Positions 27,529 to 36,535 of a stretch of 64,000 nucleotides of DNA are shown piece after piece (position 1 is the first letter of the stretch; every line of letters starts with the position of its first letter). The position numbers and the translations under genes were made by a program. The notes beneath the pieces were generated by a model. That model was not told the DNA's origin and made no database searches. It worked only from the letters and a program-made list of their open reading frames with translations. Where the stretch lies: the NCBI RefSeq assembly GCF_035818615.1, contig NZ_JAYKZY010000002.1, forward strand, positions 1,180,501 to 1,244,500, read 5' to 3'. This stretch comes from Sphingobium sp. CR2-8 (lineage in GTDB: Bacteria; Pseudomonadota; Alphaproteobacteria; Sphingomonadales; Sphingomonadaceae).

Positions 27529-27969
27529 TTATTCAGCAGCCGGGGCGTCTTCGCGGTCGCGGCGCGGGCCACGATCGTCGCGGTCGCCACGGGGGCCACG
27601 GTCACCACGATCGCCGCGGGGACCACGATCACCACGCTCGGGGCGGTCCTGCTTGCGCATCATCACCGACGGGCCGGTTTCCAGCTCATCGACCTTGACG
27701 GTCATGTAGCGGATGATGTCTTCGTTGATCTGGGTCTGGCGCTCCAGTTCCGCGATCACGTTGCCGGGGGCATCGATGTTCAGCTGCACATAGTGCGCCT
27801 TGCGGTTCTTGGCGATCTTGTACGCGAGCGAACGCAGGCCCCAGGTTTCGACCTTGGTCACCTTGCCATTGTTGTCCTCGACGATCTTCGTGGCGGTTTC
27901 CGCCAGCGCGTCCACCTGCGCCTGTGCCAGATCCTGGCGCGCAAGGAACACATGCTCGTAAAGAGCCAT
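27529..27969 (-). CDS. rpsF: 30S ribosomal protein S6 with RGD-rich tail
   Basis: 146 residues. The S6 fold occupies ~1-98 ([33 protein letters not shown] core). The last ~40 residues are a low-complexity tail made of repeated [12 protein letters not shown] units, encoded by GC-rich repetitive DNA at 27535-27640. Start at ATG 27969 with GAGG 8 nt upstream. First gene of the operon. Confidence 0.97.
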   Translation of the reverse strand: MALYEHVFLARQDLAQAQVDALAETATKIVEDNNGKVTKVETWGLRSLAYKIAKNRKAHYVQLNIDAPGNVIAELERQTQINEDIIRYMTVKVDELETGPSVMMRKQDRPERGDRGPRGDRGDRGPRGDRDDRGPRRDREDAPAAE

Positions 27970-28153
27970 GGGTATTACCTCATCTGTTGGCCGATCGCTG
28001 ACGCCCACCCCATGTGGAACGCCCCTCCGGCTGTCGTCTGTCATGCTTCGCAGATGCGCCGAGTCACCCCGGCGTTCATGCGAAGGCGCGCCTATGGGGG
28101 AAAGGGGGAGAAAGGCAAGGGGCATCGGTGCCCGGCGCCAGAGCCAGAAAGCT

Positions 28154-28240
28154 GTTCGGCCTGAGCTTGTCGAAGGCTCTTACTTCCTTCTATCGTTGCA
28201 GAAAGAAATAAGGCACTTCGACAGGCTCAGTGCGAACGGG
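28154..28240. repeat. Inverted pair of CTGTCGAAG-family palindromes
   Basis: Arms GTTCGGCCTGAGCTTGTCGAAG and the complementary CTTCGACAGGCTCAG..CGAAC, separated by ~45 nt, directly upstream of the permease gene in the divergent region between rpsF and the GntP-type permease. The arms differ at a few positions. Confidence 0.8.
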
Positions 28241-28255
28241 CGAGAGGGTTAGCTT

Positions 28256-29656
28256 ATGGCAGTCGCGATTGCAGCCTTGTCGCTGATCCTGCTGATGATC
28301 GCCGCCTATCGGGGCATGAGCGTCATCATCATGGCGCCGCTGCTGGCGATGCTGGCCGTCTTCCTGACCGATCCGGCAGCCGTCCCCGCCGCCTTTTCCG
28401 GCCTGTTCATGGAAAGAGTGGCGAGTTTCCTCAAACTCTATTTCCCGGTGTTCCTACTGGGCGCGCTGTTCGGGAAGCTGGTCGAGATTTCGGGCTTTTC
28501 CCGCGCGATCGTGACAGCAGTGATCGGCTTCATCGGCGCGGGGCGGGCGATCCCGGCGATCATGGCGGTGACGGCGCTGCTTACCTATGGCGGGGTGTCG
28601 GTGTTCGTTGCGGTCTTTGCCGTCTATCCCTTCGCGGCGGAGATGTTCCGGCGCGCCGACATCCCCAAGCGGCTGGTGCCCGCGACGATCGGGCTGGGCG
28701 CGCTGACCTTCACCATGGATGCGCTGCCGGGCACGCCGCAAATCCAGAATATCATCCCGACCAGCTTCTTCGGCACGACGACATGGGCCGCGCCGGTGCT
28801 GGGCCTGATCGGATCGTTTGTCATCGCGGCGAGCGGCCTGGCCTATCTGGGTTGGCGACGGCGCGCGATGCTGGCGGCGGGGGAGGGCTACGGCGCGCCC
28901 GACACGCTGGTCAACGAACCGGAAGTGGTGGAGGATGGCGTCCGGGTGCATCCGCTGGTCGCGCTGTTGCCGCTGGTGGTCGTGGGGGCGGGTAATTTGC
29001 TGCTGACGATCGCTATTCCGCGCTGGACGGCGGGGGCGGATGTGACGCTGTCCCTGCCCGGCATGGCGGAACCGGTCGCGGTCAAGGTGGCGCAGGTCTC
29101 CGCGCTATGGGCAGTGGAGGGCGCGCTGCTGCTGGGCATCGGCACGATCCTGCTCTTCGCCTTTCGCGACGTGGCGCGGCGCTTTGCCGATGGGTCGAAG
29201 GCGGCGGTCGGCGGCGCATTGCTGGCGGGCATGAATACGGCGGTCGAATATGGGTTCGGCGCTGTCATTGCCGCGTTGCCTGGCTTCCTGATCGTCAAGG
29301 ATGCCTTGCGCGCGATCCCCGATCCGCTGGTCAATGAAGCCATCACCGTAACGTCGCTGGCGGGCATCACCGGATCGGCGTCGGGCGGGCTGTCGATCGC
29401 GCTTGCCGCGATGGCCGACCCCTTCATGGCGGCGGGCGACGCGGCCGGCATCCCGCGCGAGGTGCTGCACCGGGTCGCGTCGATGGCGTCGGGCGGCATG
29501 GACAGCCTGCCGCATAATGGCGCGGTCATCACTTTGCTGGCCGTGACGGGACTGACCCATCGGCAGGCGTATAAGGATATATTCGCGCTGACGGTCATCA
29601 AGACGTTGACCGTCTTCGTCGTGATCGCGGTCTATTATCTGACCGGGCTTGTGTAA
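28256..29656 (+). CDS. GntP family permease (gluconate / hydroxy-acid type)
   Basis: Inner-membrane symporter of 466 residues with ~12 hydrophobic helices. The GntP signature is visible in FLKLYFPVFLLGALFGKLVEISGFSRAI, TYGGVSVFVAVFAVYPFA, and near the end ITVTSLAGITGSASGGLSIALAA with SGGMDSLPHNGAVITLLAVTGLTHRQAYKDIF. The last block resembles hydroxybutyrate/hydroxy-acid permeases more than gluconate ones. No catabolic gene is adjacent, so the substrate is unknown. Confidence 0.9.
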   Translation: MAVAIAALSLILLMIAAYRGMSVIIMAPLLAMLAVFLTDPAAVPAAFSGLFMERVASFLKLYFPVFLLGALFGKLVEISGFSRAIVTAVIGFIGAGRAIPAIMAVTALLTYGGVSVFVAVFAVYPFAAEMFRRADIPKRLVPATIGLGALTFTMDALPGTPQIQNIIPTSFFGTTTWAAPVLGLIGSFVIAASGLAYLGWRRRAMLAAGEGYGAPDTLVNEPEVVEDGVRVHPLVALLPLVVVGAGNLLLTIAIPRWTAGADVTLSLPGMAEPVAVKVAQVSALWAVEGALLLGIGTILLFAFRDVARRFADGSKAAVGGALLAGMNTAVEYGFGAVIAALPGFLIVKDALRAIPDPLVNEAITVTSLAGITGSASGGLSIALAAMADPFMAAGDAAGIPREVLHRVASMASGGMDSLPHNGAVITLLAVTGLTHRQAYKDIFALTVIKTLTVFVVIAVYYLTGLV

Positions 29657-29663
29657 TCGCCGG

Positions 29664-30071
29664 TCAGGCGGCCGGGCGATGCAGTTGGGCCGACCCCATG
29701 AAATGCGCGCAGGTGGACGGCCCGGCCTGCGCGAGCAGGGCGGCGACCTTGTCCTTCAACATGTCGGAGGGCTGTGTCGGATCGTCGAAGGCCATGGCCC
29801 ATGCGCCAAATTCCCGCGCATCGATCGGCGCTTCGCGCAGTTTGACCACGGCGCGGTGACGGGGATCGGCGTGGATACGGGCGAAGATGCGCTCCACCGC
29901 ATCCTTCGGTCCCTCCAGCACCTGCAGAAATCGCCGCGAATTGAACAGCAACAGGCCGGTCACGTCGTCACGGCTGTTGTTGATCGCCGACCTTTGAGCA
30001 ATGGTCGCGCATTGTTGCGACGTCATCATGCTGGTCGCGCTGCTGATATACATGATCTGATACAAGGACAT
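29664..30071 (-). CDS. BLUF-domain blue-light sensor protein
   Basis: Short 135-residue protein made of one BLUF domain (residues ~2-95), which binds FAD and senses blue light. The flavin-site residues are visible: Tyr in LYQIMYISSA, Asn in AINNSRDDVTGLLLF and Gln in RRFLQVLEGP. A short C-terminal helix region follows, with no output domain, so it must signal through a partner protein. Start at ATG 30071; an upstream in-frame ATG at 30122 is possible. Convergent with the GntP-type gene, 7 nt apart. Confidence 0.93.
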   Translation of the reverse strand: MSLYQIMYISSATSMMTSQQCATIAQRSAINNSRDDVTGLLLFNSRRFLQVLEGPKDAVERIFARIHADPRHRAVVKLREAPIDAREFGAWAMAFDDPTQPSDMLKDKVAALLAQAGPSTCAHFMGSAQLHRPAA

Positions 30072-30158
30072 GGACAGTTCCGGCTTTGCCGCCCCCCGGC
30101 GCGCAACCATATGCGGGAACATCTCTTAATATCCTGTGTCTAACTTCGATCAAATAGA

Positions 30159-30187
30159 ATGCCCGGAAGGCGCGAACCCCCGGGCAT
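30159..30187 (-). terminator. Hairpin downstream of the RcnB-like gene
   Basis: ATGCCCGG (30159-30166) pairs with CCGGGCAT (30180-30187). On the minus strand it is followed by the T-rich TCTATTTGATC, so it may terminate the RcnB-like transcript that ends at 30210. Confidence 0.55.
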
Positions 30188-30209
30188 CCTTAGTCACTTC
30201 CAGCCGCTC

Positions 30210-30590
30210 TTAGCGGATCGCACTGCCCACCACGGCGCCGATGAGGCCGCTGGTGATGGCGATCAGGACCGCGTCATTGCCCGACCGGACCCAATGATAG
30301 CCGCGCGGCGGGGCCGACAGGCGATAGTCGCGATAATTGTTCACGACACGATAGTTGGTCGCATAGCGGCGGTCGAAGCGCTGGCCCTTGGCCCAGCGGC
30401 GGCCGGTGTCACGACGCACGACGGTCTGCTTCTTGACGACGGTGCGGCCGTTGGCCCTGTGCTGCACGACCTTGCGCGTTTCTACCTGCCGGTGCTGGGG
30501 ACCGTAGCTTTGCGCCTGGGCCTGGGCGGTGACGATCGGGCTGGCGACCAGCGTGGTGGTGGCCAGGGCGACGAGGATCTTCTTGAACAT
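30210..30590 (-). CDS. RcnB family periplasmic protein
   Basis: 126 residues with a signal peptide ending at TAQA|Q (~residue 24), followed by a basic, Gln/Arg-rich stretch and the RcnB-type core WAKGQRFDRRYATNYRVVNNYRDYRLSAPPRGYHWVRSGNDAVLIAITSGLI. RcnB proteins are implicated in nickel/cobalt homeostasis in enterics. In sphingomonads such small paralogues are common and poorly characterised. Start at ATG 30590 with GGAG upstream. Confidence 0.85.
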   Translation of the reverse strand: MFKKILVALATTTLVASPIVTAQAQAQSYGPQHRQVETRKVVQHRANGRTVVKKQTVVRRDTGRRWAKGQRFDRRYATNYRVVNNYRDYRLSAPPRGYHWVRSGNDAVLIAITSGLIGAVVGSAIR

Positions 30591-30799
30591 GGGTGGCTCC
30601 TTTGCCTTGTAACGGGCGCCATTCCGTGGCGTCGAAGACAGAGATAGGACCGGCTTGTCGCGGGGGTGTGTCACGCCTTGGGTGACTTTGTCGGAAATTG
30701 TAACAGATTGATATTTAAGCTGAACTGTTGTTCAGCAAGGGTGGGTTTCGAGGATTTTCCTGGAAGGTTTGCAGGGGCAGGCGGGTTTGGCCCATACAC

Positions 30800-30865
30800 G
30801 TTCCCCGGCGAAGGCCGGGGCCCAGTTGAGAGATCCGAACTGGGCCCCGGCCTTCGCCGGGGAAC
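30800..30865. repeat. Inverted pair of CCCCGGC-family palindromes
   Basis: Near-perfect 27-nt arms (GTTCCCCGGCGAAGGCCGGG and onward to CCCAGTT, and the complement) around a 12-nt centre. Best-preserved copy of this family in the window. Confidence 0.88.
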
Positions 30866-30890
30866 GGCAATCACTTAGCTCGGCGTCACT

Positions 30891-30920
30891 TTCTCCGCGC
30901 CTCCGCGTGAACAAAAAAGC
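30891..30920. repeat. Solo copy related to the GxxExxY-bounding repeat
   Basis: Shares CGCGCCTCCGCGTGAAC and the following A-rich run with the right arm of the inverted repeat at 37890-37921. The second half of that arm is only partly matched (TCTC instead of TCTTCG). There is no gene of the GxxExxY type here. Confidence 0.7.
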
Positions 30921-30943
30921 CCGGCAGCGACGGCTACCGAGCT
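30911..30943 (-). terminator. Rho-independent terminator of the small secreted-peptide gene
   Basis: On the minus strand AGCTCGG pairs with CCGGGCT (one G-U) around a 12-nt loop, followed by TTTTTTG. It is 24 nt past the stop of the small gene ending at 30967. The T run is shared with the end of the adjacent repeat copy. Confidence 0.75.
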
Positions 30944-30966
30944 TGGCTTTGCGAACAAATCGAGGA

Positions 30967-31134
30967 TCAACTCGGCAACAGTGTCGCCGTCACCACCATG
31001 CGCTGAAGCAGGATGGGGCGATCCTTGCCCTCTACTACTGGCGCGGCCTGCGTAGCGGGAGCAGCGAACAAGGGCGTCAGGCTGAGGCCCAGCACCAGCG
31101 CGCTGCTGGCGATGCTGAGGGCGATGGTTTTCAT
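30967..31134 (-). CDS. Small secreted protein, 55 residues
   Basis: A clean signal peptide (MKTIALSIASSALVLGLSL...PLFAAPATQA) followed by only ~25 residues (EGKDRPILLQRMVVTATLLPS). A ribosome binding site (GGAAGCAG) precedes ATG 31134 and a terminator follows. Similar tiny exported proteins occur in sphingomonads, but I know no function. Confidence 0.65.
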   Translation of the reverse strand: MKTIALSIASSALVLGLSLTPLFAAPATQAAPVVEGKDRPILLQRMVVTATLLPS

Positions 31135-31244
31135 GCGGCTGCTTCCTTCCGGGCCACGGTGCGTGGCGGCATGGAAGGGGATTAGACGGCGGGTGTCGCA
31201 GGATTGTGCCAAACGACACCCGCCTTTGTCGGAAAGTGTATCCG

Positions 31245-32464
31245 CTATTCGTGCCGCAGCGCGTCGATGGGGTTGAGCGCGGCCGCGCGCCGGGCCGGGA
31301 AATAGCCGAACACCACGCCGATCGCGGCGGAAAAGATGAAGGCGATCAGGTTCACCTTCAGATCGAACAGGAACGGCACCTTCATCAGCGGCGCGATGCC
31401 GACCGACGCGATCAGGGCCAGGAACAGGCCGATGAGGCCGCCCAGGCAGGACAGCACGATCGCCTCGACCAGGAACTGCATCAGCACCTCACGCGCGACC
31501 GCGCCGATGGCGAGGCGGATGCCGATCTCCCGGGTCCGCTCGGTCACCGACACCAGCATGATGTTCATGATGCCGATGCCGCCGACCAGCAGCGATATCG
31601 CCGCGACCGCGCCGACGATCTGGGTCAGGATCGTGGTCGTGCCGGTCAGCGTGTCGCTGATCTGCTTGGTGTCGAAGACGTTGAAATTATCCTCCTGATC
31701 CGCCTTGATCTTGCGCCGTTCGCGCATCAACTCCTCCAGGCTGGCCTGGACGGTGCTGGTGTCATAGGCGTCGTCCACGGCGACCATGATCTGGCTGATG
31801 TCGCGGTCGCCGGTGAAGCGCCGCTGCACGAATTTGATCGGCATGACGACGACATCGTCCTGATCGCCGAACCCGCCCTGGCCGCGCGTCGCCAGCACGC
31901 CCACGACCTGGCAGGACACGCCCTTTATCCGCATCCGCTGGCCCACCGGCTCCGCCCCCTGGAACAGGTTGGTGCGCACCGTATTGCCGATGATGCAGAC
32001 GGGGCGACCGGCCTCTTCCTCCTCGGGCAGGAACAGGCGGCCGTCCGCCACCTTCCACTGCTGCACCTCCGAATAGGCCGATGTCGTGCCATAGACGGTG
32101 GTCGACCAGTTATTGCCTTCATAGATGGCGGTCCCGCTGGACTGGACGACCGGCGCGACGGCGCGGACGCCGGTCAGCTGGTTTTCGATCGCGGTCAGGT
32201 CGCGTTCCTTGAAGTCGGGGGGCGCGGGCCGCCGCCGCCGCGGCCGAAGCCCTGGCCGGGGCGCAATTGCAGGACGTTCGCGCCCAGCGAACTGATCTGT
32301 TCGCGCACGGCCGCAGTCGCGCCATTGCCCAGCGTCACCATGGTGACGACCGCCGCGACGCCGATGATGATGCCCAGTGTGGTGAGGAAACTGCGCAGCT
32401 TGTGCCGGTTGATCGCGCGGAAGGCGAGGATGACGGTGGTGCCTAGCATGGCGATATCTCGCAC
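31245..32464 (-). CDS. MacB-like ABC transporter permease (one-base frameshift)
   Basis: Inner-membrane component of a MacAB-type tripartite pump, four TM segments with a periplasmic domain between TM1 and TM2. The N terminus (AFRAINRHKLRSFLTTLGIIIGVAAVVTMVTLGNG) and the rest (FKERDLTAIENQLTGV onward) are in different frames. One base added to the G6 run at 32217-32222 restores PRPPDFKERD and 406 residues. The C terminus has the MacB_PCD/FtsX signature VGGIGIMNIMLVSVTERTREIGIRLAIGA and ARRAAALNPIDALRHE. Start at 32464, or 32449 (MLGTTVI). The ATPase is a separate gene upstream. Confidence 0.92.
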
Positions 32465-32466
32465 TT

Positions 32467-32628
32467 GTCGTCATGCTGAACTTGTTTCAGCATCCATGTT
32501 GCGATTTGTAAGATCTTCCTCATGGACGCGCTGTCCCGTCCACCTGTGACCCGCCGCAACGTTCCGCGCCTTCGCCTCCATCCGCGCGTGTCGCCCGATG
32601 GACCCTGAAACAAGTTCAGAGTGACGAA
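32467..32628. repeat. Unit bounded by inverted CTGAACTTGTTTCAG repeats
   Basis: CGTCATGCTGAACTTGTTTC-type arm (32467-32497) and its complement (32599-32628) enclose ~100 nt without a gene. The unit fills the gap between the ABC ATPase and permease genes and contrasts with the tight spacing in the rest of this operon. It looks like an inserted element. Confidence 0.75.
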
Positions 32629-32651
32629 GGGGATAGTTAAAGCGACCATCC

Positions 32652-33356
32652 TCACGCCGCCACCCCCTGTTCGATCCGTTCGACCAGTCCGTCGCGAAAA
32701 TGCACGATGGTGCGCGCATAGGCCGCCATGTCGGGTTCGTGCGTGACCATCAGCACGGTGATGCCGCTATTCCTGTTGAGGTCGGTCAGCAATTCCATGA
32801 TTTCGATCGATCGCTGCGAATCGAGGTTGCCGGTGGGTTCGTCGGCGACCAGCACGTCGGGCTGGGTGACGATGGCGCGGGCGATGGCGACGCGTTGCTG
32901 CTGCCCGCCGGACAGTTCGGCCGGCGTGTGATCCCACCAGTCTTTCAGGCCCACCTTGTCGAGTGCGGCCATGCCCATGTCGTAGCGGGTCTTCTTATCC
33001 TCGCCGCGATAGAGCAGGGGCAGCTCCACATTTTCCAGCGCCGTCGTGCGCGACAACAGGTTGAACCCCTGAAACACGAAACCGAGATAGCGACGGCGCA
33101 GCAGCGCGCGCTGGTCGCGGTCCAGCGTTTCGACATGATGGCCCTTGAACAAATAGGCCCCGCCCGATGGCACGTCGAGGCAGCCCAATATGTTCATCGT
33201 GGTCGACTTGCCCGAACCGGAAGGCCCCATGACGGCGACGAAATCACCCTGCTGGATGTCGAGGTCGACGCCTTTCAAAGCCTGAAACGCGGTCGGGCCT
33301 TCGCCATAGACCTTCGTCACGCCGCGCATGGAGATGATCGGGTCGCTTGCCGCCAT
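32652..33356 (-). CDS. ABC transporter ATP-binding protein, MacB/LolD type
   Basis: 234-residue ATPase of the efflux/lipoprotein-export ABC class. Walker A is VMGPSGSGKSTTMNILGCLD, the signature ELSGGQQQRVAIARAI, Walker B VLVADEPTGNLD and the switch VTHEPDMAAYA. It lies 6 nt after the corrected end of the MacA-like gene and before the MacB-like permease, so it drives this pump. Confidence 0.95.
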   Translation of the reverse strand: MAASDPIISMRGVTKVYGEGPTAFQALKGVDLDIQQGDFVAVMGPSGSGKSTTMNILGCLDVPSGGAYLFKGHHVETLDRDQRALLRRRYLGFVFQGFNLLSRTTALENVELPLLYRGEDKKTRYDMGMAALDKVGLKDWWDHTPAELSGGQQQRVAIARAIVTQPDVLVADEPTGNLDSQRSIEIMELLTDLNRNSGITVLMVTHEPDMAAYARTIVHFRDGLVERIEQGVAA

Positions 33357-33362
33357 GGCGAA

Positions 33363-34897
33363 TCAGGTTCCGCTCGGGCGGCCGACGCCGCGCGTCTGGG
33401 CAGGGGGGCGGCGCCGTTGGAGGGCGTTACCGGCGCGGTTTCAGGCGCTGCGTCGCCTGAATTGCCCAGCTTGCCAACGCTGGCGGGGGTGCCGTCGGCC
33501 GACGGATTGGACTGGCGACGATCCGGGGCCTTGGTGTCGGCGCCCGCATCGGCCTTCTGGTCTTCCGCCGGGGGCTGCTGGCCCGCCGCAAGCTGCCCGG
33601 TGATGACGCGCATCCCTGCCTTCAACGCGCCGCCGGTGATCGCCGTGCGCGATCCGTCGCTTGCGCCCACCGTCACCTGCACCGCCTTCGGATCGCCGTC
33701 TTCGCCTACGATATAGACGGTCTGGCTGCTGCCCGCGCCGAAATTCACCTGACGCTTGGCTCCGCCGCGCCGCATGCGGCCGGGTCCCGGCAGGACGCTG
33801 GCGATGCCGCCACCCTGCGCGCCGCTGCTGGGCTTGAAGCGCAGCGCACTGTTGGGGACCAGCAGTACGTTGCTCAGTTCCTGCGTCACGATATCGGCGG
33901 TCGCGGTCATGCCGGGACGCAATATCTCATCCTTGTTGTTGACCGTCAGTACCGCCGTGTAGGCGACCACGGTGCCGGTCGTGCTGGTGGTCGTCGTCCC
34001 GGTCGAGGAGGACGAACTGCTCGACGCGTTCGACCCGACATTGACCCGCGACACCGTGGCCGGGAAGGTGCGGCCGGGGAAGGCGTCCACCGCGAAGGTG
34101 GCGCTCTGGCCTTCCTTCACCTGGCCGACATCGGCTTCGTCCACCGAAACCTCGACCTCCATCTGCGTCAGGTCTTCGGCCAGGGTGAAGAGGACCGGCG
34201 CGTTGAAGGACGCGGCCACCGTCTGGCCTGGTTCGATGTCGCGCGACAGGACCACGCCGTTCACCGGGGACACGATCTGCGCGATCGACAGGTTGGTCTG
34301 TGCGGTCGACAACTGCGCGCGCGACACGTTCACCTGCGCTTGTGTGGAACGAAGATTGGCGAGCGCGCCCTGATAGTCGGCACGGGCCGAATCCAGTTCG
34401 GTCTTGGCCGGCACGCGGCCGCCCGACAGGCGGAACACATTTTCCTGCCGGTCGAGCGTCGCCTTGGCCAGCGCTACCTGTGCCTGTGCCTGCGCGACGC
34501 TGGCCTGGCTGGCGGCGACCTGCGCGCGGTTCTGGTTCACCGTATCGACCAGACGGCGGGTATCGAGTTCGGCGAGCTTTTGCCCCTTGGTCACGCGATC
34601 GTTCACGTCGACATAGACGGCCGTGATCTTGCCCGATTGTTCGGACCCGACATCGACCTGATTGATGGGCTTCAGGTTGCCGGTTGCCGATACGCTGACG
34701 GTCAGATCGCCGGTGCGCACTTCACGGGTTGCATAGTTGGGCTTGTCCTCGCCCGAGAAGCAGCGTGCCAGCAACAGGATGACGATCAGCAGGACGACGC
34801 CCATCGCGCCCCGGATCGCCCATTTGCGCCACGGCTTTTCAGGCTTCGCGCCCAGAAAATCGTCGAGGTCCTGATCCTTGCTCACATCATTGCTCAT
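33363..34897 (-). CDS. MacA-like periplasmic adaptor (HlyD family), one-base frameshift near the C terminus
   Basis: Membrane-fusion protein joining the ABC transporter to the outer-membrane channel. The N-terminal anchor is RGAMGVVLLIVILLLARCF. The biotinyl-lipoyl block GNLKPINQVDVGSEQSGKITAVYVDVNDRVTKGQKLAELD, a coiled-coil hairpin (~100-190) and the beta-barrel domains follow. The ending is displaced: one base added to the G6 run at 33403-33408 gives APPAQTRGVGRPSGT and a TGA at 33363-33365, 511 residues, 6 nt before the ATPase start. Uncorrected, the frame would run into the ATPase gene. Start at ATG 34897, inside the end of the channel gene. Confidence 0.93.
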
Positions 34898-36353
34898 TGC
34901 TTGATCCACTGGGGGGGCGATCTTCCATGGTCTGCCAGCCGCCACCCAGCGCATCGTAAAGCTGGGCGATGGCCAGAACTTCGTCGGATTGCGCGGAAGC
35001 CAGGCTATTGCGCGCGTTCAACAGGGTGGATTCGCTGGTCAACAGCGTCTGAAAATCGGTCAGCCCCGCCTGATACTGGCTGCGCGCCAGGATCGCGGCG
35101 TTGTTCGACGCGTCAAGGGCGGTGGCGAACTCCACCTTGCGCAGGCGCGCGCTGGTGAGTCGCGCCATGGCGTTTTCGACATCCTCCAGCGCGGTGAGGA
35201 CGCTTTGCTTATAGGCGGCGAAGGCGGCGTCGGTCGCGGCCTTTTGCGAGCGGACCTGCGATGTCAGGCGGCCGCCGTCGAAGATGGTCTGCGCCACATT
35301 GGCGAAGACGCCGCCGGTGATCAGGCTGAACAAATCGCTGAACGCATTGGAGGTTGTGCCGATATTGCCGCTGATGCCGAGCGAAGGGTAGAGCTGCGCC
35401 TGCGCCACGCCGATCCGCGCGGTGGCGGCGGCCAGCGCGCGTTCGGCGCTGCGCACGTCGGGGCGCTGGCGCAATGTGTCGGCAGGGATGCCGGTCGCGA
35501 TCTGTGAGGATGCTACGGGAATGGGGGCGGGGGTTTCCAGCGCGCGTGTCGCTTCGCCCGGCGCCTGCCCCGTCAGCACGGCGATGCGGTTCAGGCTGCC
35601 TTTCAAACTGGCTTCGAACTGCGGGATCGTGGCGTTGGTCTGGGCGAGTTGGGCGCGGGCCTGCTGCTCGTCCAGCGAGGAGACGAGGCCAGCCTGCAAG
35701 CGCCAGCTGGCGATGTCGAAATTATCCTTCTGGACGCGCTGGCTTTCGCGCGCGATGCGCAGCTGTTCCTGCGCCAGTCGCGCCTGGATATAGTTGGTGG
35801 CCAGTTCGGATATGATCGTCATCCGCACATTGGCGAGATCATATCCCGACGCCGCCAGGTCCGCCCGCGCCGCTTCGGCGGTACGCGACAGTTCGCCAAA
35901 CAGGTCGACCTGCCAGCTGGCGTTGATGCGGCCGGAATAGCTGCTGGACCAATTGCCGGTGCCGCCACCGATCGGATTGCCGCTGCTGTCCAGTCGCCCG
36001 CCCGCATCCTGATTGCTATAGTTGCGTCCGCCCGTCGCCGCGCCACTGAGTTGTGGCGCGAAGCTGGCATTGGCCTGGCGCAGCGATTCCCGCGCCTGCC
36101 GCAAGCGCGCCTGCGCCTGCACGATATCCAGATTGTTGGCGATTGCGGTGTCGATCAGGGCGCTGAGCGCCGGGTCGTTCAGCCGCGTCCACCATTGGGA
36201 AAGGTCGGTGTCGCTGACCGGCGCGCCATCGCCCTGGCTATAGGCAGCAGGAATGCCGAGCGCAGCGGTCTGCGGCGCGCGATAGTCAGGCCCTGCCGCG
36301 CAGGCGGACAGGAGGAGCGTCGTGCCGCTGATCCATGCAATGCGATATCGCAC
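34887..36353 (-). CDS. Outer-membrane efflux lipoprotein, NodT/OprM family
   Basis: Trimeric TolC-like channel of 488 residues, first gene of the efflux operon. The N terminus VRYRIAWISGTTLLLSAC is a lipoprotein signal with the lipid-accepting Cys. Two OEP repeats follow (DTAIANNLDIVQAQARLRQARES; ERALAAATARIGVAQAQLYPSLG), together with DAAFAAYKQSVLTALEDVENAM. GTG 36353 is preferred because it puts the signal peptide at the N terminus and AAGGA just before it; ATG 36392 is an alternative. It overlaps the adaptor gene by 11 nt. Confidence 0.92.
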   Translation of the reverse strand: MRYRIAWISGTTLLLSACAAGPDYRAPQTAALGIPAAYSQGDGAPVSDTDLSQWWTRLNDPALSALIDTAIANNLDIVQAQARLRQARESLRQANASFAPQLSGAATGGRNYSNQDAGGRLDSSGNPIGGGTGNWSSSYSGRINASWQVDLFGELSRTAEAARADLAASGYDLANVRMTIISELATNYIQARLAQEQLRIARESQRVQKDNFDIASWRLQAGLVSSLDEQQARAQLAQTNATIPQFEASLKGSLNRIAVLTGQAPGEATRALETPAPIPVASSQIATGIPADTLRQRPDVRSAERALAAATARIGVAQAQLYPSLGISGNIGTTSNAFSDLFSLITGGVFANVAQTIFDGGRLTSQVRSQKAATDAAFAAYKQSVLTALEDVENAMARLTSARLRKVEFATALDASNNAAILARSQYQAGLTDFQTLLTSESTLLNARNSLASAQSDEVLAIAQLYDALGGGWQTMEDRPPSGSSNEQ

Positions 36354-36461
36354 CTTTTCCTTGCACTCCGTCGTCGTTAAAGGGGCGGCCACGCTGCCCC
36401 GCTTGCAAAGGGGGGTGAGATGTCCCGTCCCTGACTGCCGCAGGGGTGTGTACGGCTCAAT

Positions 36462-36473
36462 GACATTTATGTC
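36462..36473. promoter_or_regulatory. Short palindrome in the efflux/fabD divergent region
   Basis: GACATTTATGTC (arms GACAT/ATGTC) lies 109 nt upstream of the efflux channel start and 63 nt upstream of fabD. It could be the operator of a TetR- or MarR-type efflux regulator, but no such gene is present in the window. Confidence 0.35.
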
Positions 36474-36535
36474 TCAAAGTGTATCATGTTTGAAATTATG
36501 CGCTTTTCCAGGCGCTTTTGGTCAGAGGACAATCG

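Larger units (their letters stand above)
30591..30966. other. Gene-free stretch holding two repeat types and a terminator
   Basis: 376 nt between two minus-strand genes. It contains the promoter region of the RcnB-like gene, the CCCCGGC palindrome pair (30800-30865), a solo copy of the GxxExxY-associated repeat (30891-30920) and the terminator at 30911-30943. No supported gene. Confidence 0.6.

Noticed and set aside
27535..27640. CRISPR-like or tandem-repeat array
   Set aside because: The short repeats encode the RGD tail of ribosomal protein S6 in frame; there are no spacers.
33317..33362. MacA-like protein extending into the ATPase gene
   Set aside because: Restoring one base in the preceding G run yields a normal stop at 33363, just before the ATPase start.
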